Source: Rhinopithecus roxellana
Taxonomy: Eukaryota > Chordata > Mammalia > Primates > Cercopithecidae
DNA length: 64,000 nucleotides
Direction of reading: 5' to 3'
NCBI RefSeq assembly: GCF_007565055.1
Contig: NC_044568.1
Span: forward strand, 20,328,620-20,392,619
Shown here: piece after piece, positions 34,037 through 44,647 of the stretch
Position numbering within the stretch: the stretch's first letter is position 1
Layout: each line of letters begins with the position of its first letter
Translations under genes and position numbers: made by a program
The notes under the pieces: generated by a model
The model's input: only the letters and a program-made list of their open reading frames with translations
Databases searched by the model: none
What the model was told of the DNA's origin: nothing

Positions 34037-34189
34037 GTTTGTAGACGTGGCCTAACGGCACGTATCTATACACTTTCTATGTCTCTGGCTGTATGGTGGG
34101 GGGTGAACAAGCCATGCCTGCTGCTCAGATGTGAAGGGTCTTCTGGGACCTGGGACTGTCAGTACTCATACCAGAACAGTCGGCCACCC

Positions 34190-34335
34190 CACCCATTTAC
34201 TCACACCCTGCTCTTATGAAGAAGGCACTGTAAGCACTCTCATTCAACGGAAGAAGAGACTGAGGTTCTGAATGGTTATGGAACTTGCCGAAGTCAGACA
34301 GCTGGGATCAAGGTCAGAGCCTCAGCTCTTTGCCG
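34190..34335 (-). repeat. MIR-like fragment
   Basis: TCACACCCTGCTCTTATG...AGAAGAGACTGAGGTTC in minus-strand MIR order. Confidence 0.5.
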
Positions 34336-34445
34336 TGCTTCACTCAGCTGTGTGCTTGCAGCTGTAGGGACTAGCAGATCCACAAGGCCCTCTGCTGAGA
34401 AGCTGAACATCTTTGCACATCTTTGCAGTAAAGATCATCTTCTTT

Positions 34446-34750
34446 TGTTTGTTTGTTTGTTTGTTTGTTTTGAAACAGGGTTCACTCTGTCACCCAGGCT
34501 GGAGTGCATTGGTGCCATCTTGGCTCACCATAACTTCCGTCTCCCAGGCTCAAGCCATTCTCCTGCCTCAGCCTCCCGAGTAGCTGGGATTACAGGTGGT
34601 TGCCACCAGGCCCTACTAATTTTTGTATTTTTAGCAGAGATGGGGTTTCGCCATGTTGGCCAGGCTGGTCTCAAACTCCTGACCTCAAGTGATCCACCTG
34701 CCTCAGCCTCCCAAGGTGCTGGGATTATAGGCGTGAGCCACGGCACTGGC
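34446..34750 (-). mobile_element. Alu
   Basis: Full dimer, minus, (TTTG)n tail; AGATCATCTTCTT repeated at 34432 and 34753. Confidence 0.96.
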
Positions 34751-35116
34751 CGAGATCATCTTCTTAAAACAGTCTTATTTTCAACATTCCAAAGTGGGAG
34801 TCAGTAGAGAAAATGAGTGTGGATCAATGTTGGGAATTGGTTTTTGTAGTTTTTTTGGGTGATAAAAACCACCATTTTGGTGATGCCTTATAGATTTCCC
34901 CAAATATTTTATTATGAAATTTTTGCAACATACAAAAAAATGAAAAGAAATGAACGAGAAGAATCCACGCGTTTGACGTCTCAATCCTGTGGCGACCATT
35001 TCTGCCATGTTTACTTTATCACACCTCTGCTCACCCGCCCACCTGACTTTTGACGCTTTTTCAAGTTGAGGACTCTTTCTGTTTTTCGAACTTGTTGTTA
35101 TGAAAGTAACACTGCA

Positions 35117-35549
35117 GCCGGGCGCGGTGGCTCGCACCTGTCATCCCAGCACTTTGGGAGGCCGAGACGGGCGGATCACGAGGTCAGGAGATCGAGACCA
35201 TCCTGGCTAACACAGTGAAACCCTGTCTCTACTAAAAAATACAAAAAACTAGCCGGGCGAGGTGGCGGCGCCTGTAGTCCCAGCACTTTGGGAGGCCGAG
35301 ACGGGCGGATCATGAGGTCAGGAGATCGAGACCATCCTGGCTAACACGGTGAAACCCCGTCTCTACTAAAAAATACAAAAAACTAGCCGGGCGACGAGGC
35401 GGGCGCCTGTAGTCCCAGCTACTCAGGAGGCTGAGGCAGGAGAATGGCGTAAACCCGGGAGGCGGAGCTTGCAGTGAGCTGAGATCCGGCCACTGCACTC
35501 CAGCCCGGGCGACAGAGCAAGACTCCATCTCAAAAAAAAAAAAAAAAAA
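35117..35549 (+). mobile_element. AluY with extra left monomer (left-left-right)
   Basis: A 135-bp internal duplication: CCCAGCACTTTGGGAGGCCG occurs at 35144 and 35279. The junction lies at the CCTGTAGTCCCAGC word shared by left and right monomers. The whole is flanked by a perfect 15-bp target duplication GAAAGTAACACTGCA (35102 and 35550). Carries GATCCGGCCACTGC. Confidence 0.96.
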
Positions 35550-35810
35550 GAAAGTAACACTGCAGTTAATATGGAACTAGAGTCCACCCAAACCAGAAAA
35601 TGAAAATTGCTTTTAACCACACACCCAGAGGTGACCTTGGGCCGTTTTTTAAATAGGGAGTGATATCTATTATCATAATTGTACACATATTTATATATAG
35701 CTCCAAGAATGAGCGCAACAATGGCTTCCGTGTGTTTCTCTTCATTTAACAACATGCCTTTTATTTTAGTATGTGTCTATCTGCAACTTTGTTTTTGATG
35801 AACAGATATT

Positions 35811-35811
<1 letters not shown>

Positions 35812-35853
<42 letters not shown>

Positions 35854-36138
35854 TTTTTGAGACTGAGTCTCACTCTGTCACCCAAGCTGGAGTACTGTGG
35901 TGTGATCTCAGCTCACTACAACGTCTGCCGCCCAGGTTCAAGTGATTCTCCTGCCTCAGCTTCCCGAGTAGCTGGGATTACAGGCGCCTGCCACCGTGCC
36001 CGGCTAATTTTTGTAGTTTTAGTAGAGATTGGGTTTCACCATCTTGGCCAGGCTGGCCTTGAACTCCTGACCTCATGATCCACCTGCCTTGGCATCCCAA
36101 AGTGCTGGAATTACAGGTGTGAACCACCGCACCAGGCC
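35812..36138 (-). mobile_element. Alu with (ATTT)n tail
   Basis: Minus dimer, eleven or so ATTT units at 35810-35856; GATGAACAGATATTTTA before and GATGAGCAGATATTTTA after. Confidence 0.95.
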
Positions 36139-37014
36139 GATGAGCAGATATTTTAAAGGAGGAAGGTTGTTGCAATGTATTCCTAGAGAAAGGAGACCAG
36201 TAAGCTTGGGCCCCCAGGGACCTCCCTGACTCGGGCTGAGCAAGGGCTGGGGCCCCCATCCTGGCTGAGTGTCTGGCCCATGCTGCAGTGTGTGGTTTCC
36301 TGGGGGGGAGGGGGGAGGGGGAGGGGGAGGGGGGTCTACGGTGGGGCCTCAGGTGTGGCATTCCAGGGGAGCCACAGGTGGCAGGAAGAGCCCACACCCA
36401 CCTTCACTGGCCCAGATGCATCTGGAAGCACGTGAACCTGCTGGCATCGAGGTGCTGTGTGGTTCTCACTGGCCCCAATGCCCTCCACGGGGCCCCTGGT
36501 CCCAGAGCCCCAGCAGTGTGGTGAATGGTGGACAAGAAGCCCAACGGCTTGCTGTGCCCCATCCTGGTGGACTTGGGGCTTGGAGCACCCATTATAAAAG
36601 GCTGCCCCACATCCCCTGTGCTTATAAGGAAACATGGACAGGTGCCCAGGCCCCTTCTAGGCAAGACCACGCTCTCACCACAGGAACGCCCAGCCGGGGA
36701 ACCGGACCCAGATCACAGTTCTGCCTCTTGCTTGCCAGCAACTCAGAAAGCCCCTTCCCCAGCCTGTGCTGACCCCGATTTAAATCCCTGTCACCTGGCC
36801 AATTTTGACACAGAGACTAGAACACGATTCCAGATCCATGTTTCCACCACAGGAAAACCAAAGGCAGAGTGTCAAATGCAGACATGGATGAGGGTCAAGG
36901 TCGAGTGCCTTGACATCAGGAAGATGCAATATTTGGGACATATTTGCACTACAAAGTTATTCACTGCTTATCTGAAATTCAAACTTAACTGGAGGCCTCT
37001 GGTTTTGTTTTTTT
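36139..37014. other. Single-copy intronic stretch
   Basis: GC-rich; contains the G-run at 36302 and a faint MIR-like piece near 36700-36800. No exon recognised. Confidence 0.5.
36302..36334 (+). repeat. G-rich run, potential G-quadruplex
   Basis: Six G tracts of four or more separated by single A: GGGGGGGAGGGGGGAGGGGG and so on. Confidence 0.85.
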
Positions 37015-37176
37015 GTTTTCCAAGACGGAGTCTCACTCTGTTGCCCAGGCTGGAGTGCAGTGGTGTCATCTCAGCTCACTGCAACCTCCGCCCCTCAGGT
37101 TCAAGTGATTCTCCTACCTCAGCCCCCTGAGTAGCTGGGATTACAGGCACCTACCACCATGCCCAGCTAATCTTTG

Positions 37177-37363
37177 TTTTTGTTTTGTTTTGTTTTGTTT
37201 TTTTTGAGATGGAGTCTCGCTCTATCGCCCAGGCTGGTGTGCATTGGCGCGATCTCGGCTCACTGCAAGCTCCACCTCCCGGGTTCATGCCATTCTCCTG
37301 CCTCAGCCTCCCAAGTAACTGGGACTACAGGCATCTGCCACCATGCCTAGCTCTCTCTCTTTC

Positions 37364-37424
<61 letters not shown>

Positions 37425-37548
37425 TATTTTAGTAGAAATGGGGTTTCACCATGTTAGCCAGGATGGTCTCAATCTCCTGACCTTGTGATCCGCCCACCTC
37501 GGCCTCCCAAAGTGCTGGGATTACAGGCATGAGCCACCGTGCCTGGCC
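37177..37548 (-). mobile_element. Alu nested in Alu, with internal microsatellite
   Basis: Minus dimer whose middle linker is replaced by a CT, TA, CA, TA run (37352-37424). Target duplication TAATCTTT. Confidence 0.93.
37352..37424 (+). repeat. Compound microsatellite (CT)n(TA)n(CA)n(TA)n
   Basis: Roughly 10 TA, 14 CA and 5 TA units after a CTCTCTCT run, inside the nested Alu. Confidence 0.95.
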
Positions 37549-37786
37549 TAATCTTTATATTTTTAGTGGAGACGGGGTTTCACCATGTTGGCCAGGCTGG
37601 TCTCGAACTCCTGACCTCGTAATCCTCCCACCTCGGCCTCCTAAAGTGCTGGGATTACAGGCGTGAGCCACCGCGCCCGGCCCTTTCATTATGATTAAGT
37701 GGGCACATAGGGCAGCCATTCAGAAAGGGAAGGGACCGTCTTACTTCTTGCTGATCGATTTAAGTTCTCTTTCCACTGTGTTTCAG

Positions 37787-37882
37787 CTGCATTTGGTTCA
37801 CTGGAATTCTGTGAAATACCGAAATTACAAGGAAGCTGTCGTGGGAGAGAACGGCTTGGCTGTGATAGGTGTGTTTTTAAAG
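37787..37882 (+). CDS. CA5A: CA5A exon 4: third zinc ligand
   Basis: Ninety-six nucleotides, phase 0 at both ends, between GTGTTTCAG and GTAATC. It encodes residues 153-184. L-H-L-V-H-W-N contributes H154, the third zinc ligand (CA II H119). In human CA5A I recall c.555G>A at the last base of exon 4 as a disease allele that causes skipping. Here the exon ends at coding base 552, consistent with a presequence one codon shorter. The exon lies about 105 bp downstream of a nested Alu block and 64 bp upstream of the Alu in intron 4. Confidence 0.97.
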
Positions 37883-37946
37883 GTAATCGTTTGCTGTGGT
37901 GTAGTTCTCCTAATGAAAACAGTGGTGATCCATCATTAGGATTGCT

Positions 37947-38245
37947 TTTTTTTTTTTTTGAGAGAGAGAGAATCTCGCTGCGTCACACAGTCTAGAGCGT
38001 AGTGGCACGGTCTCGGCTCATTGCAACCTCCACCTCCTGGGTTCAAGTGATTCTCCTGCCTCAGCCTCCCCAGTAGCTGGGACTACAGGAGTGCGCCACC
38101 ACACCCAGCTAATTTTTGTATATTCAATAGAGACAGGGTTTCACCATACTGGGGAGGCTGGTCTCGAACTCTTGACCTTAGATGATCTGCCCACCTCGAC
38201 CTCCCAAAGTGCTAGGATCACAGGTGTGAGCCACCATGCCTGGCC
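37947..38245 (-). mobile_element. Alu filling intron 4
   Basis: Divergent minus dimer with (GA)n start; AGGATTGCTTTT repeated at 37938 and 38247. It makes up about two thirds of the 459-bp intron. Confidence 0.95.
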
Positions 38246-38341
38246 AAGGATTGCTTTTAAATTGTGGTATATTTACAGTGGATTGAGCTTCCCCCACATC
38301 CACTGCCTTTTCAGCTAACACCTCTTGTGTCTGCCACACAG

Positions 38342-38404
38342 CTCGGGGTCCATCATCAGACGCTGCAGAGCCTGGTGGACATCTTGCCGAAAATAAAACA
38401 TAAG
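38342..38404 (+). CDS. CA5A: CA5A exon 5 (63 nt, in frame)
   Basis: A short symmetrical exon of 21 codons (residues 185-205, starting L-G-V-H-H-Q-T) between TGCCACACAG and GTAAGC. Skipping it would keep the frame but remove part of the core fold. Intron 4 before it is only 459 bp and is mostly an Alu in minus orientation. A plus-oriented Alu starts 26 bp after the exon, so the exon is boxed in by an inverted Alu pair. Confidence 0.97.
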
Positions 38405-38429
38405 GTAAGCTGCATATCTGAAATCAGCA

Positions 38430-38734
38430 GGCCAGGCGCGGTGGCTCACGCCTGTAATCCCAACACTTTGGGAGGCTGAGGCGGGTGGATCACTTGAGGT
38501 CGGGAGTTTGAGACCAACCTGACCAACATGGAGAAACCCTGTCTCCACTAAAAATACTAAATTAGCCAGGCGTGGTGGCGCATGCCTGCAATCCCAGCTA
38601 CTCAGGAGGCTGAGGTAGCAGAATCGTTTGAATCCGGAGGTGGAGGTTGCAGTGAGCTGAGATCGCGCCATTGCACTCCAGCCTGGGCAACAAGAGTGAA
38701 ACCCCGTCTCAAAAAAAAAAGAAAAAAAAAGAAA
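38430..38734 (+). mobile_element. Alu directly after exon 5
   Basis: Plus dimer 26 bp from the exon 5 donor; GAAATCAGCA repeated before and after. Confidence 0.96.
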
Positions 38735-39060
38735 GAAATCAGCATCATGTGACAAGCAAAATTGTTTAGTGCAGTGATTCATTTACAAGGAAAAAGAAAT
38801 GGCGCAGTGGAAAGAGCCCCGCCGAGGGGCCGTGATTCCAGTTCTGGAAACATGATTCCACGGGGCTGATGCTCGTGTGTCAACAGCTGGCTCTCTCTGA
38901 CTTCGAATGCATCACCACTGCTCTGGGACCCTGTTTCCGTCTTCAAAAAATAAGGGTGTTGGGCTCGATAGAAGTTCCCAAAATTCAGCCATGCAGGCAG
39001 GATACTGAAAACGTTTGACATATCTACCTGCCGATGGGACTACTCTCTACTGAATATTTT

Positions 39061-39074
39061 TCTTTCTTTCTTTC

Positions 39075-39157
<83 letters not shown>

Positions 39158-39185
39158 CTCTTTCTCTCTTTCTCTCTTTCTCTCT

Positions 39186-39226
<41 letters not shown>

Positions 39227-39228
39227 AG
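39061..39228 (+). repeat. Long CTTT/CT pyrimidine tract
   Basis: About 25 CTTT units, then CTCTTT units, then about 17 CT units; it is continuous with the tail of the Alu that follows. Confidence 0.96.
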
Positions 39229-39502
39229 GAGTCTCCCTCTGTTACCCAGACTGGAGTGCAGTGGTGTGAGCTTGGCTGACTGCAACCTCTGCCTCCCAGT
39301 TTCAAGCAATTCTGTCTCAGCCTCGCACGTAGCTGGGACTACAGGCGTGTGCCACCACACCTGACTACTTTTTGTATTTTTTAGCAGAGATGGGGTTTCA
39401 CCATGTTGGCCAGGCTGATCTCAAACTGCTGACCTCAGATAATCCACCTGCCTTGGCCTCCCAAAGTGCTGGGATTATAGGCGTGAACCACTGTGCCCGG
39501 CC
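39229..39502 (-). mobile_element. Alu with expanded tail
   Basis: Minus dimer whose tail is the CTTT tract; AATATTTTTCTTTCTTT lies before (39053) and after (39512). Confidence 0.93.
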
Positions 39503-39528
39503 TATCTATTTAATATTTTTCTTTCTTT

Positions 39529-39839
39529 CTTTCTTCCTTTCTTTTTTTCTTTTTTCTTTTGAGATGGAGTCTTACTCTGTCACCCAGGCTGGAGTGCAGT
39601 GGCGTGATCTCAGCTCACTACAACCTCCACCTCCCGGGTTCAAGCAGTTCTCTGCCTCAGCCTCCCGAGTAGCTGGGATTACAGGTGCCTACCATCACAT
39701 CCAGCTAAGTTTTGTATTTTGAGTAGAGACGGGGTTTCACCATCTTGGCCAGGCTGGTCTTGAACTCCTGACCTCATGATCCACCCACCTCGGCCTCCCA
39801 AAGTGCTGGGATTACAGGCTTGAGCCACCGCACCCGGTC
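39529..39839 (-). mobile_element. Alu
   Basis: Second minus dimer with CTTT-rich tail; ATATTTTTCTTT follows at 39842, a third copy of the same target word. Confidence 0.93.
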
Positions 39840-39853
39840 CTATATTTTTCTTT

Positions 39854-40829
39854 AAATTGATTAGCTCGAAAATTTTTTAGCCTTGTTCTGGGTAATGATA
39901 TTCACTAATGATAAAATTTGTTGTAAAACATATTGGAACAAATCTCTAAGTGGTCACATGCGAATGCTGACCCGTGTACCACCCAGGCTCTCCTTGGGAA
40001 GGAACTTAAAACAGTCCTTATCCCACTCCAAGCCCAAGGGCAGAGAGAAACCTGCCCAAACCAGAGCTCTCCGTCCATCTCTCCATATGCTTCCCGGCAT
40101 CCAGCACAGCTCGAAAAGATGGCTGGGACAAGAGTGTTGCGTTTCTCCAAGATCTGCTGAGAAAAGGCTTTGAGGGAGAAGGGGAAATTCCAAAGAAACG
40201 TAGTTTATTTATTCAGCAGCAAACAAAAGAATTCCAGGGCAGAGGGAGTCAACGCAAGCCTCAGATGTGCGGACGGATGAGGCCTCAACCTGTGTTAACA
40301 ATGGTGCGGGCTGGTCCAGTTGGAGCTGGGGCCAGCCCTTCCTCGCGGTTCAAGGAGGCTTTTGATCTGTGCGTGGCCTTCGCCTTGATGCTGGCTTTGG
40401 GGCGGCCTCCTGGGACTGGGACAAGATCACCCCCTGCCGCCCCATCTGCCTGCTCAGGAACTCCACAAGGCCACGGCTCTGAGAGCTCTGACGCCCCATC
40501 CTCTTCCTCTGCGCGGCTCCACAGCCGGAGGAAACCTGGTGAGGGGATGTTTTCCCAGCCAGCAGCCACCTCCCACTCCAGGTGGTCCCACCTCTTGATG
40601 GGAAAGAAAAGAGTTGGCTGTGAAGGACCCTTTACCCAAGGGCTGTGTTCCTCCCGGGGAAGGTTCTGGAGCATTTCTTCCCCATGGGGTAAGTCGGAAT
40701 TTTTTAGGCAAACCGCAGGGGAGGAATGATGTCAGGGACAGGGGAGGAAGTGCCACTGGGGACTCAGCTCTGGTCCTGATGCTGATCTCTGGGCTCATCT
40801 CCTCAGCTGAAAATAAAGAGTTAGACTGT
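39854..40829. other. Single-copy intronic block with overlapping open frames
   Basis: Minus-strand frame 40674 to 40285 (129 codons from ATG) and plus-strand frame 40265-40729 overlap. AATAAATAAA on the minus strand (around 40205-40214) lies about 70 bp after the minus frame. No homology recognised; not called as a gene. Confidence 0.35.
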
Positions 40830-41128
40830 TTATTTTATTTTATTTTTTTAGATGGAGTCTCTCTCTGTCGCCTAGGCTAGAGTGCAATGGCGCAATCTCG
40901 GCTCACTGCAACCTCCGCCCTCCCAGTTCAAGCGATTCTCCTACCTCAATCTCCCGAGTAGCTGGAAGTACCAGTGCCCACCACCATGTGCCTAATTTTT
41001 GTATTTTTAGTAGAGACGGGGTTTCACCATGTTGGACAGGTTGGTCTTGAACTCCTGACCTCAAGTGAGTTGCCTGCCTTGGCCTCCCAAATTGCTGGGA
41101 TTACAGGCATGAACCACCGCACCTGGCC
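40830..41128 (-). mobile_element. Alu
   Basis: Minus dimer, (TTTTA)n tail; GAGTTAGAC on both sides. Confidence 0.94.
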
Positions 41129-41164
41129 GAGTTAGACCCTTGATAAATTAAAAGACCTTAAGAG

Positions 41165-41452
41165 GCTGGGTGCCGTGGCTCACGCCTGTAATCCCAACGC
41201 TTTGGGAGGCCAAGGCAGGCAGACCACCTTAGGTCAGGAGTTCCAGAGCAGCCTGGCCAACTTGGTGAAAGCCCATCTCTACTAAAAATACAAAAATTAG
41301 CCAGACATGATGGCGGGTGCCTGTAATCTCAGCTACTTGGGAGGCTGAGGCAGGAGAATTGCTTGAATCTGGGAGGTGGAGGTTGCAGTGAGCCGAGATT
41401 GTGCCACTACACTCCAGGCTGAGTGACATAGCGAGACTTGTCTCAAAAAAAA
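41165..41452 (+). mobile_element. Alu
   Basis: Plus dimer; AAGACCTTAAGAG before, AAGACCTTAGGAG after. Confidence 0.95.
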
Positions 41453-41619
41453 AAGACCTTAGGAGGTAAAAGGCCCAGCCTGGGGGGAAAGAGTCTTTTC
41501 TTCATGGGTCAGGGAGTGGGAAGAGACTTGAACAACGCTCTTGTCTAGAGGCTCCCAGCCTAGGACTTCTGGGAGCTTCTCCCATAGCACAGTGTATCAG
41601 AGAGCCCTACAGTTGGACT

Positions 41620-41705
41620 CCCGGGTCCAGAGCCCTGATCCACCACTGCTGAGCTGTGCACCTCTGAGCCTCAGCTTCCTCACCTGTGAAATGGAGATAT
41701 TAAAC
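41620..41705 (+). repeat. MIR fragment
   Basis: GAGCCTCAGCTTCCTCACCT then GTGAAATGGAGATATTAA. Confidence 0.7.
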
Positions 41706-41714
41706 ATCCACAGT

Positions 41715-42011
41715 AGCTCGGGCGTGGTGGCTCACACCTGTAATCCCAGCACTTAGGGAGGCTGAGGTGGGCAGATCACCTGAGGTCAGGAGTTCAAGAC
41801 CAGCCTGGCCAACATAGCAAAACCCCATCTCTGCTAAAAATACACAAATTAGCTGGGCATGGTGGCACATGCCTGTAATCCCAGCTACTCAGGAGGCTGA
41901 GGCAGGATATTTGCTTGAACCCGGGAGACGGAGGTTGCAGTGAGCCGAGATGGCGCCACTACACTCCAGCCTGGGTGACAGCTCGAGAATCCGTCTCAAA
42001 AAAAAAAAAAA
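41715..42011 (+). mobile_element. Alu
   Basis: Plus dimer starting AGCTCGGGCGTGG; followed head-to-tail by an AluY. Confidence 0.94.
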
Positions 42012-42341
42012 GGCTGGGCGCGGTGGCTCAAGCCTGTAATCCCAGCACTTTGGGAGGCCGAGACGGGCGGAACACGAGGTCAGGAGATCGAGACCATCCT
42101 GGCTAACACGGTGAAACCCTGTCTCTACTAAAAAATACAAAAAACTAGCCGGGCGTGGTGGCGGGCACCTGTAGTCCCAGCTACTCGGGAGGCTGAGGCA
42201 GGAGAATGGCGTAAACCCGGGAGGCGGAGCTTGCAGTGAGCTGAGATCCGGCCACTGCACTCCAGCCTGGGTGACAGAGCGAGACTCCGCCTCAAAAAAA
42301 ATAGATAAAATAAAATAAAAATTAAAATTAAAATTAAAAAA
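42012..42341 (+). mobile_element. AluY, Old World monkey type
   Basis: Near-consensus with GATCCGGCCACTGC; tail (AAAAT)n. ATCCACA before the first Alu and at 42342 may be the duplication for the pair. Confidence 0.94.
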
Positions 42342-42983
42342 ATCCACACTAGAGAAGCATTCTCACAATGTAATGGAATAAGAATCATGTCTGGTTCTTG
42401 GTTAAACGTGCAGTTGAGTTCAAGGCCCAGCTGTGGCCAGCACTCACACACATACATCTGCTGTGGAATACACAGGCTGCTGCCGCCCGTCACGAAACGA
42501 AAATCCACCAGGTTAAAATCGCTTTTTGTTGCTACGGGTGCTTTCAGTCAGCTGATTCCCAGAGAGAGCTATTACCTTTTGGGAGTCCATGAAACTTTAG
42601 AATGATGGCCTTGTGATGGAAAATGCTAGAAGCGTGGTCGAATCTAACTCCTTATTGGAGGACAGTGCAGGGCAGGACGGGGCTGTGGTGGCCTCAGGCT
42701 CAAGGACAGATGGCCTTGGCTTCAAATCCCAGCTCTGCCACTCACCCGCAAGAACTCAGCAGTCCTCACCCAGGGACAGGCTCACTGCAGCTTCTGGGCT
42801 ACTTTCCTGGTTTCCTGCAGTTAAGGAACAAACTGTCCTGAACTAGGGCAGGAAAGACCAGAGTCACGTAGTCCCCCTCATCTCTCCTGGTTCCAGGCTG
42901 GTCTGGAACTTGTCTCAAAAAAAAAAGCTCAGAGAGGCAAAGAAGGCCTTGCCCCGGGCACACAGCTGGCAGGTGAAGAGCCC

Positions 42984-42985
<2 letters not shown>
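42342..42985. other. Single-copy intronic stretch
   Basis: A short MIR-like piece (CTTCAAATCCCAGCTCTGCC at 42720). Otherwise nothing assignable. Confidence 0.5.
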
Positions 42986-42988
<3 letters not shown>

Positions 42989-43032
<44 letters not shown>

Positions 43033-43326
43033 AGACGGAGTCTCGCTCTGTCACCCAGGCTGGAGTGCAGTGACCAGATCTCAGCTCACTGCAAGCTCCG
43101 CCTCCCGAGTTTACGCCATTCTCCTGCCTCAGCCTCCCGAGTAGCTGGGACTACAGGCGCCGCCACCTCGCCCGGCTAGTTTTTTTTTTTTTTTTTTTTT
43201 TTTATTTTTAGTAGAGACGGGGTTTCACCGTGTTAGCCAGGATGGTCTCGATCTCCTGACCTCGTGATCCACCCGTCTCAGCCTCCCAAAGTGCTGGGAT
43301 TACAGGCTTGAGCCACCGCGCCCGGC
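42989..43326 (-). mobile_element. AluY with two T-runs
   Basis: Minus; 45-base T-run at the tail and a second 22-base T-run at the linker (43181). Perfect target duplication TGAAGAGCCCGTTTT at 42974 and 43327. Confidence 0.96.
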
Positions 43327-43329
43327 TGA

Positions 43330-44115
43330 AGAGCCCGTTTTTAAACCCAGGAAGTGGGTTCATGCAGCCTGAACTCCCAACCGTCCCAGTGCCCACCTCC
43401 CACATTCAGTCAGAACTCAGGCTGAGCTCCAGCCCCTGCTGCACATTTCTGAACTTTTTAGCAGCTTAGAGGGAAACACGGGCAGAGTCTGTAACCAAAA
43501 CCACATCAGGTGCTGCCCGGAAGCCCGGACCCCCCACTCCCAGCGCCATCCCATCTGCATAGGCCCCTACCAGTGCCCACCTGTCACTGTGCACTCAGCT
43601 CCCAGCATGCAGGCACAGCCCCAGTGTGGCCATGGTGACCCTAGACAGACAATCCCAGAATGGAGACCTCGAGGCTTCACCTTTGACCCTCTCTCCGTAG
43701 TCAGAAGTTTTGGCCAAAACTGCCCACAGAGGATCCCCACTCTCCATGCCTGGACAAGCTGCAAGCTCCTCAGGCTGCTGGGGAACCCCTCGTCCCTGCC
43801 TTCACAAGAGTCAGGGCTACAGGGGAATTGGCTGCCTTGTGGAGCTGGAAACAGCTCACCAGGTCCAGGGGATCCAGGGAACGGCTCTATGCCCTTGTGG
43901 AGGCTCTTTCAGCTTTGGCAGCAGCAGGGGCAGCACCTACTGAGCCCCACACCCGTGTGGCAGGGACTGACGGAAGCCCGTTACAGCCACCATGCGCCCA
44001 TCATACACCTGGGGAAACTGAGGCTCTAAGGACAACGCAAGGATGGAGTTACGCTGGGTGGGGCTTGACGCTCCTAAGATGTGGGGTCCTGTTTAAGAGA
44101 AAGAAGACAAAACAA
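43330..44115. other. Single-copy intronic stretch
   Basis: MIR-like CACCTGGGGAAACTGAGGCT at 44007. No exon recognised. Confidence 0.5.
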
Positions 44116-44120
44116 GGAAT

Positions 44121-44440
44121 AGGGCGGGCGCAGTGGCTCATGCCTATAATCCCAGCACTTTGGGAGGCTGAGTCAGGCAGATCACCTGAGGTCGGGAGTT
44201 TGAGACCAGCCTGACCAATACAGAGAAACCCCATTTCTACTAAAAATACAAAATTAGCCAGGTGTAGTGGCGTATGCCTGTGATCCCAACTACTCGGGAG
44301 GCTAAGGCAGAAGAATCACTTGAACCCGGGAGGCGGAGGTTGTGGTGAGCCGAGATCATGCCATTGCACTCCATCCTGGGCAACAAAAGCGAAACCCCGT
44401 CTCAAAAAAAAAAAAAAAAAAGAAAGAAATAAAAGAAAAG
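44121..44440 (+). mobile_element. Alu
   Basis: Plus dimer GGGCGGGCGCAG to a GAAA-type tail. Confidence 0.94.
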
Positions 44441-44647
44441 TGGAACAAGTCACCAACCCACTTCCACCAGCAAAGGCTGTGGTGCTTTCCACGGGTAGCT
44501 GGTCCATCCGTGCTCAGATAATAGATGTGATGGTCTCAGGCTCATTGGTGTGCTCACCAGTGTCCCATCCTAGCCAACTGGGCTCACCACACACATAAAG
44601 GAAGGGCCCTGACTCGCTCTGGGGGCCCCGGGGGAGAGCAACTTTCT

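Larger units (their letters stand above)
37015..37681 (-). mobile_element. Older Alu interrupted by a second Alu
   Basis: Minus orientation: 37015-37176 and 37549-37681 together make one dimer; AGCTAATCTTTG at 37165 and CCTAATCTTTA at 37547 mark the insertion site in the linker region. Confidence 0.92.
34037..37786 (+). other. CA5A: CA5A intron 3
   Basis: About 3.75 kb, phase 0, GTTTGT to TTTCAG. It holds a recombined AluY trimer, two further Alu insertions, a nested Alu pair and a G-rich run at 36302-36334. Confidence 0.9.

Noticed and set aside
34880..35050. Possible L1 or other old repeat (TTTTATTATGAAATTTTTGC)
   Set aside because: Resemblance is too weak to assign a family by eye.
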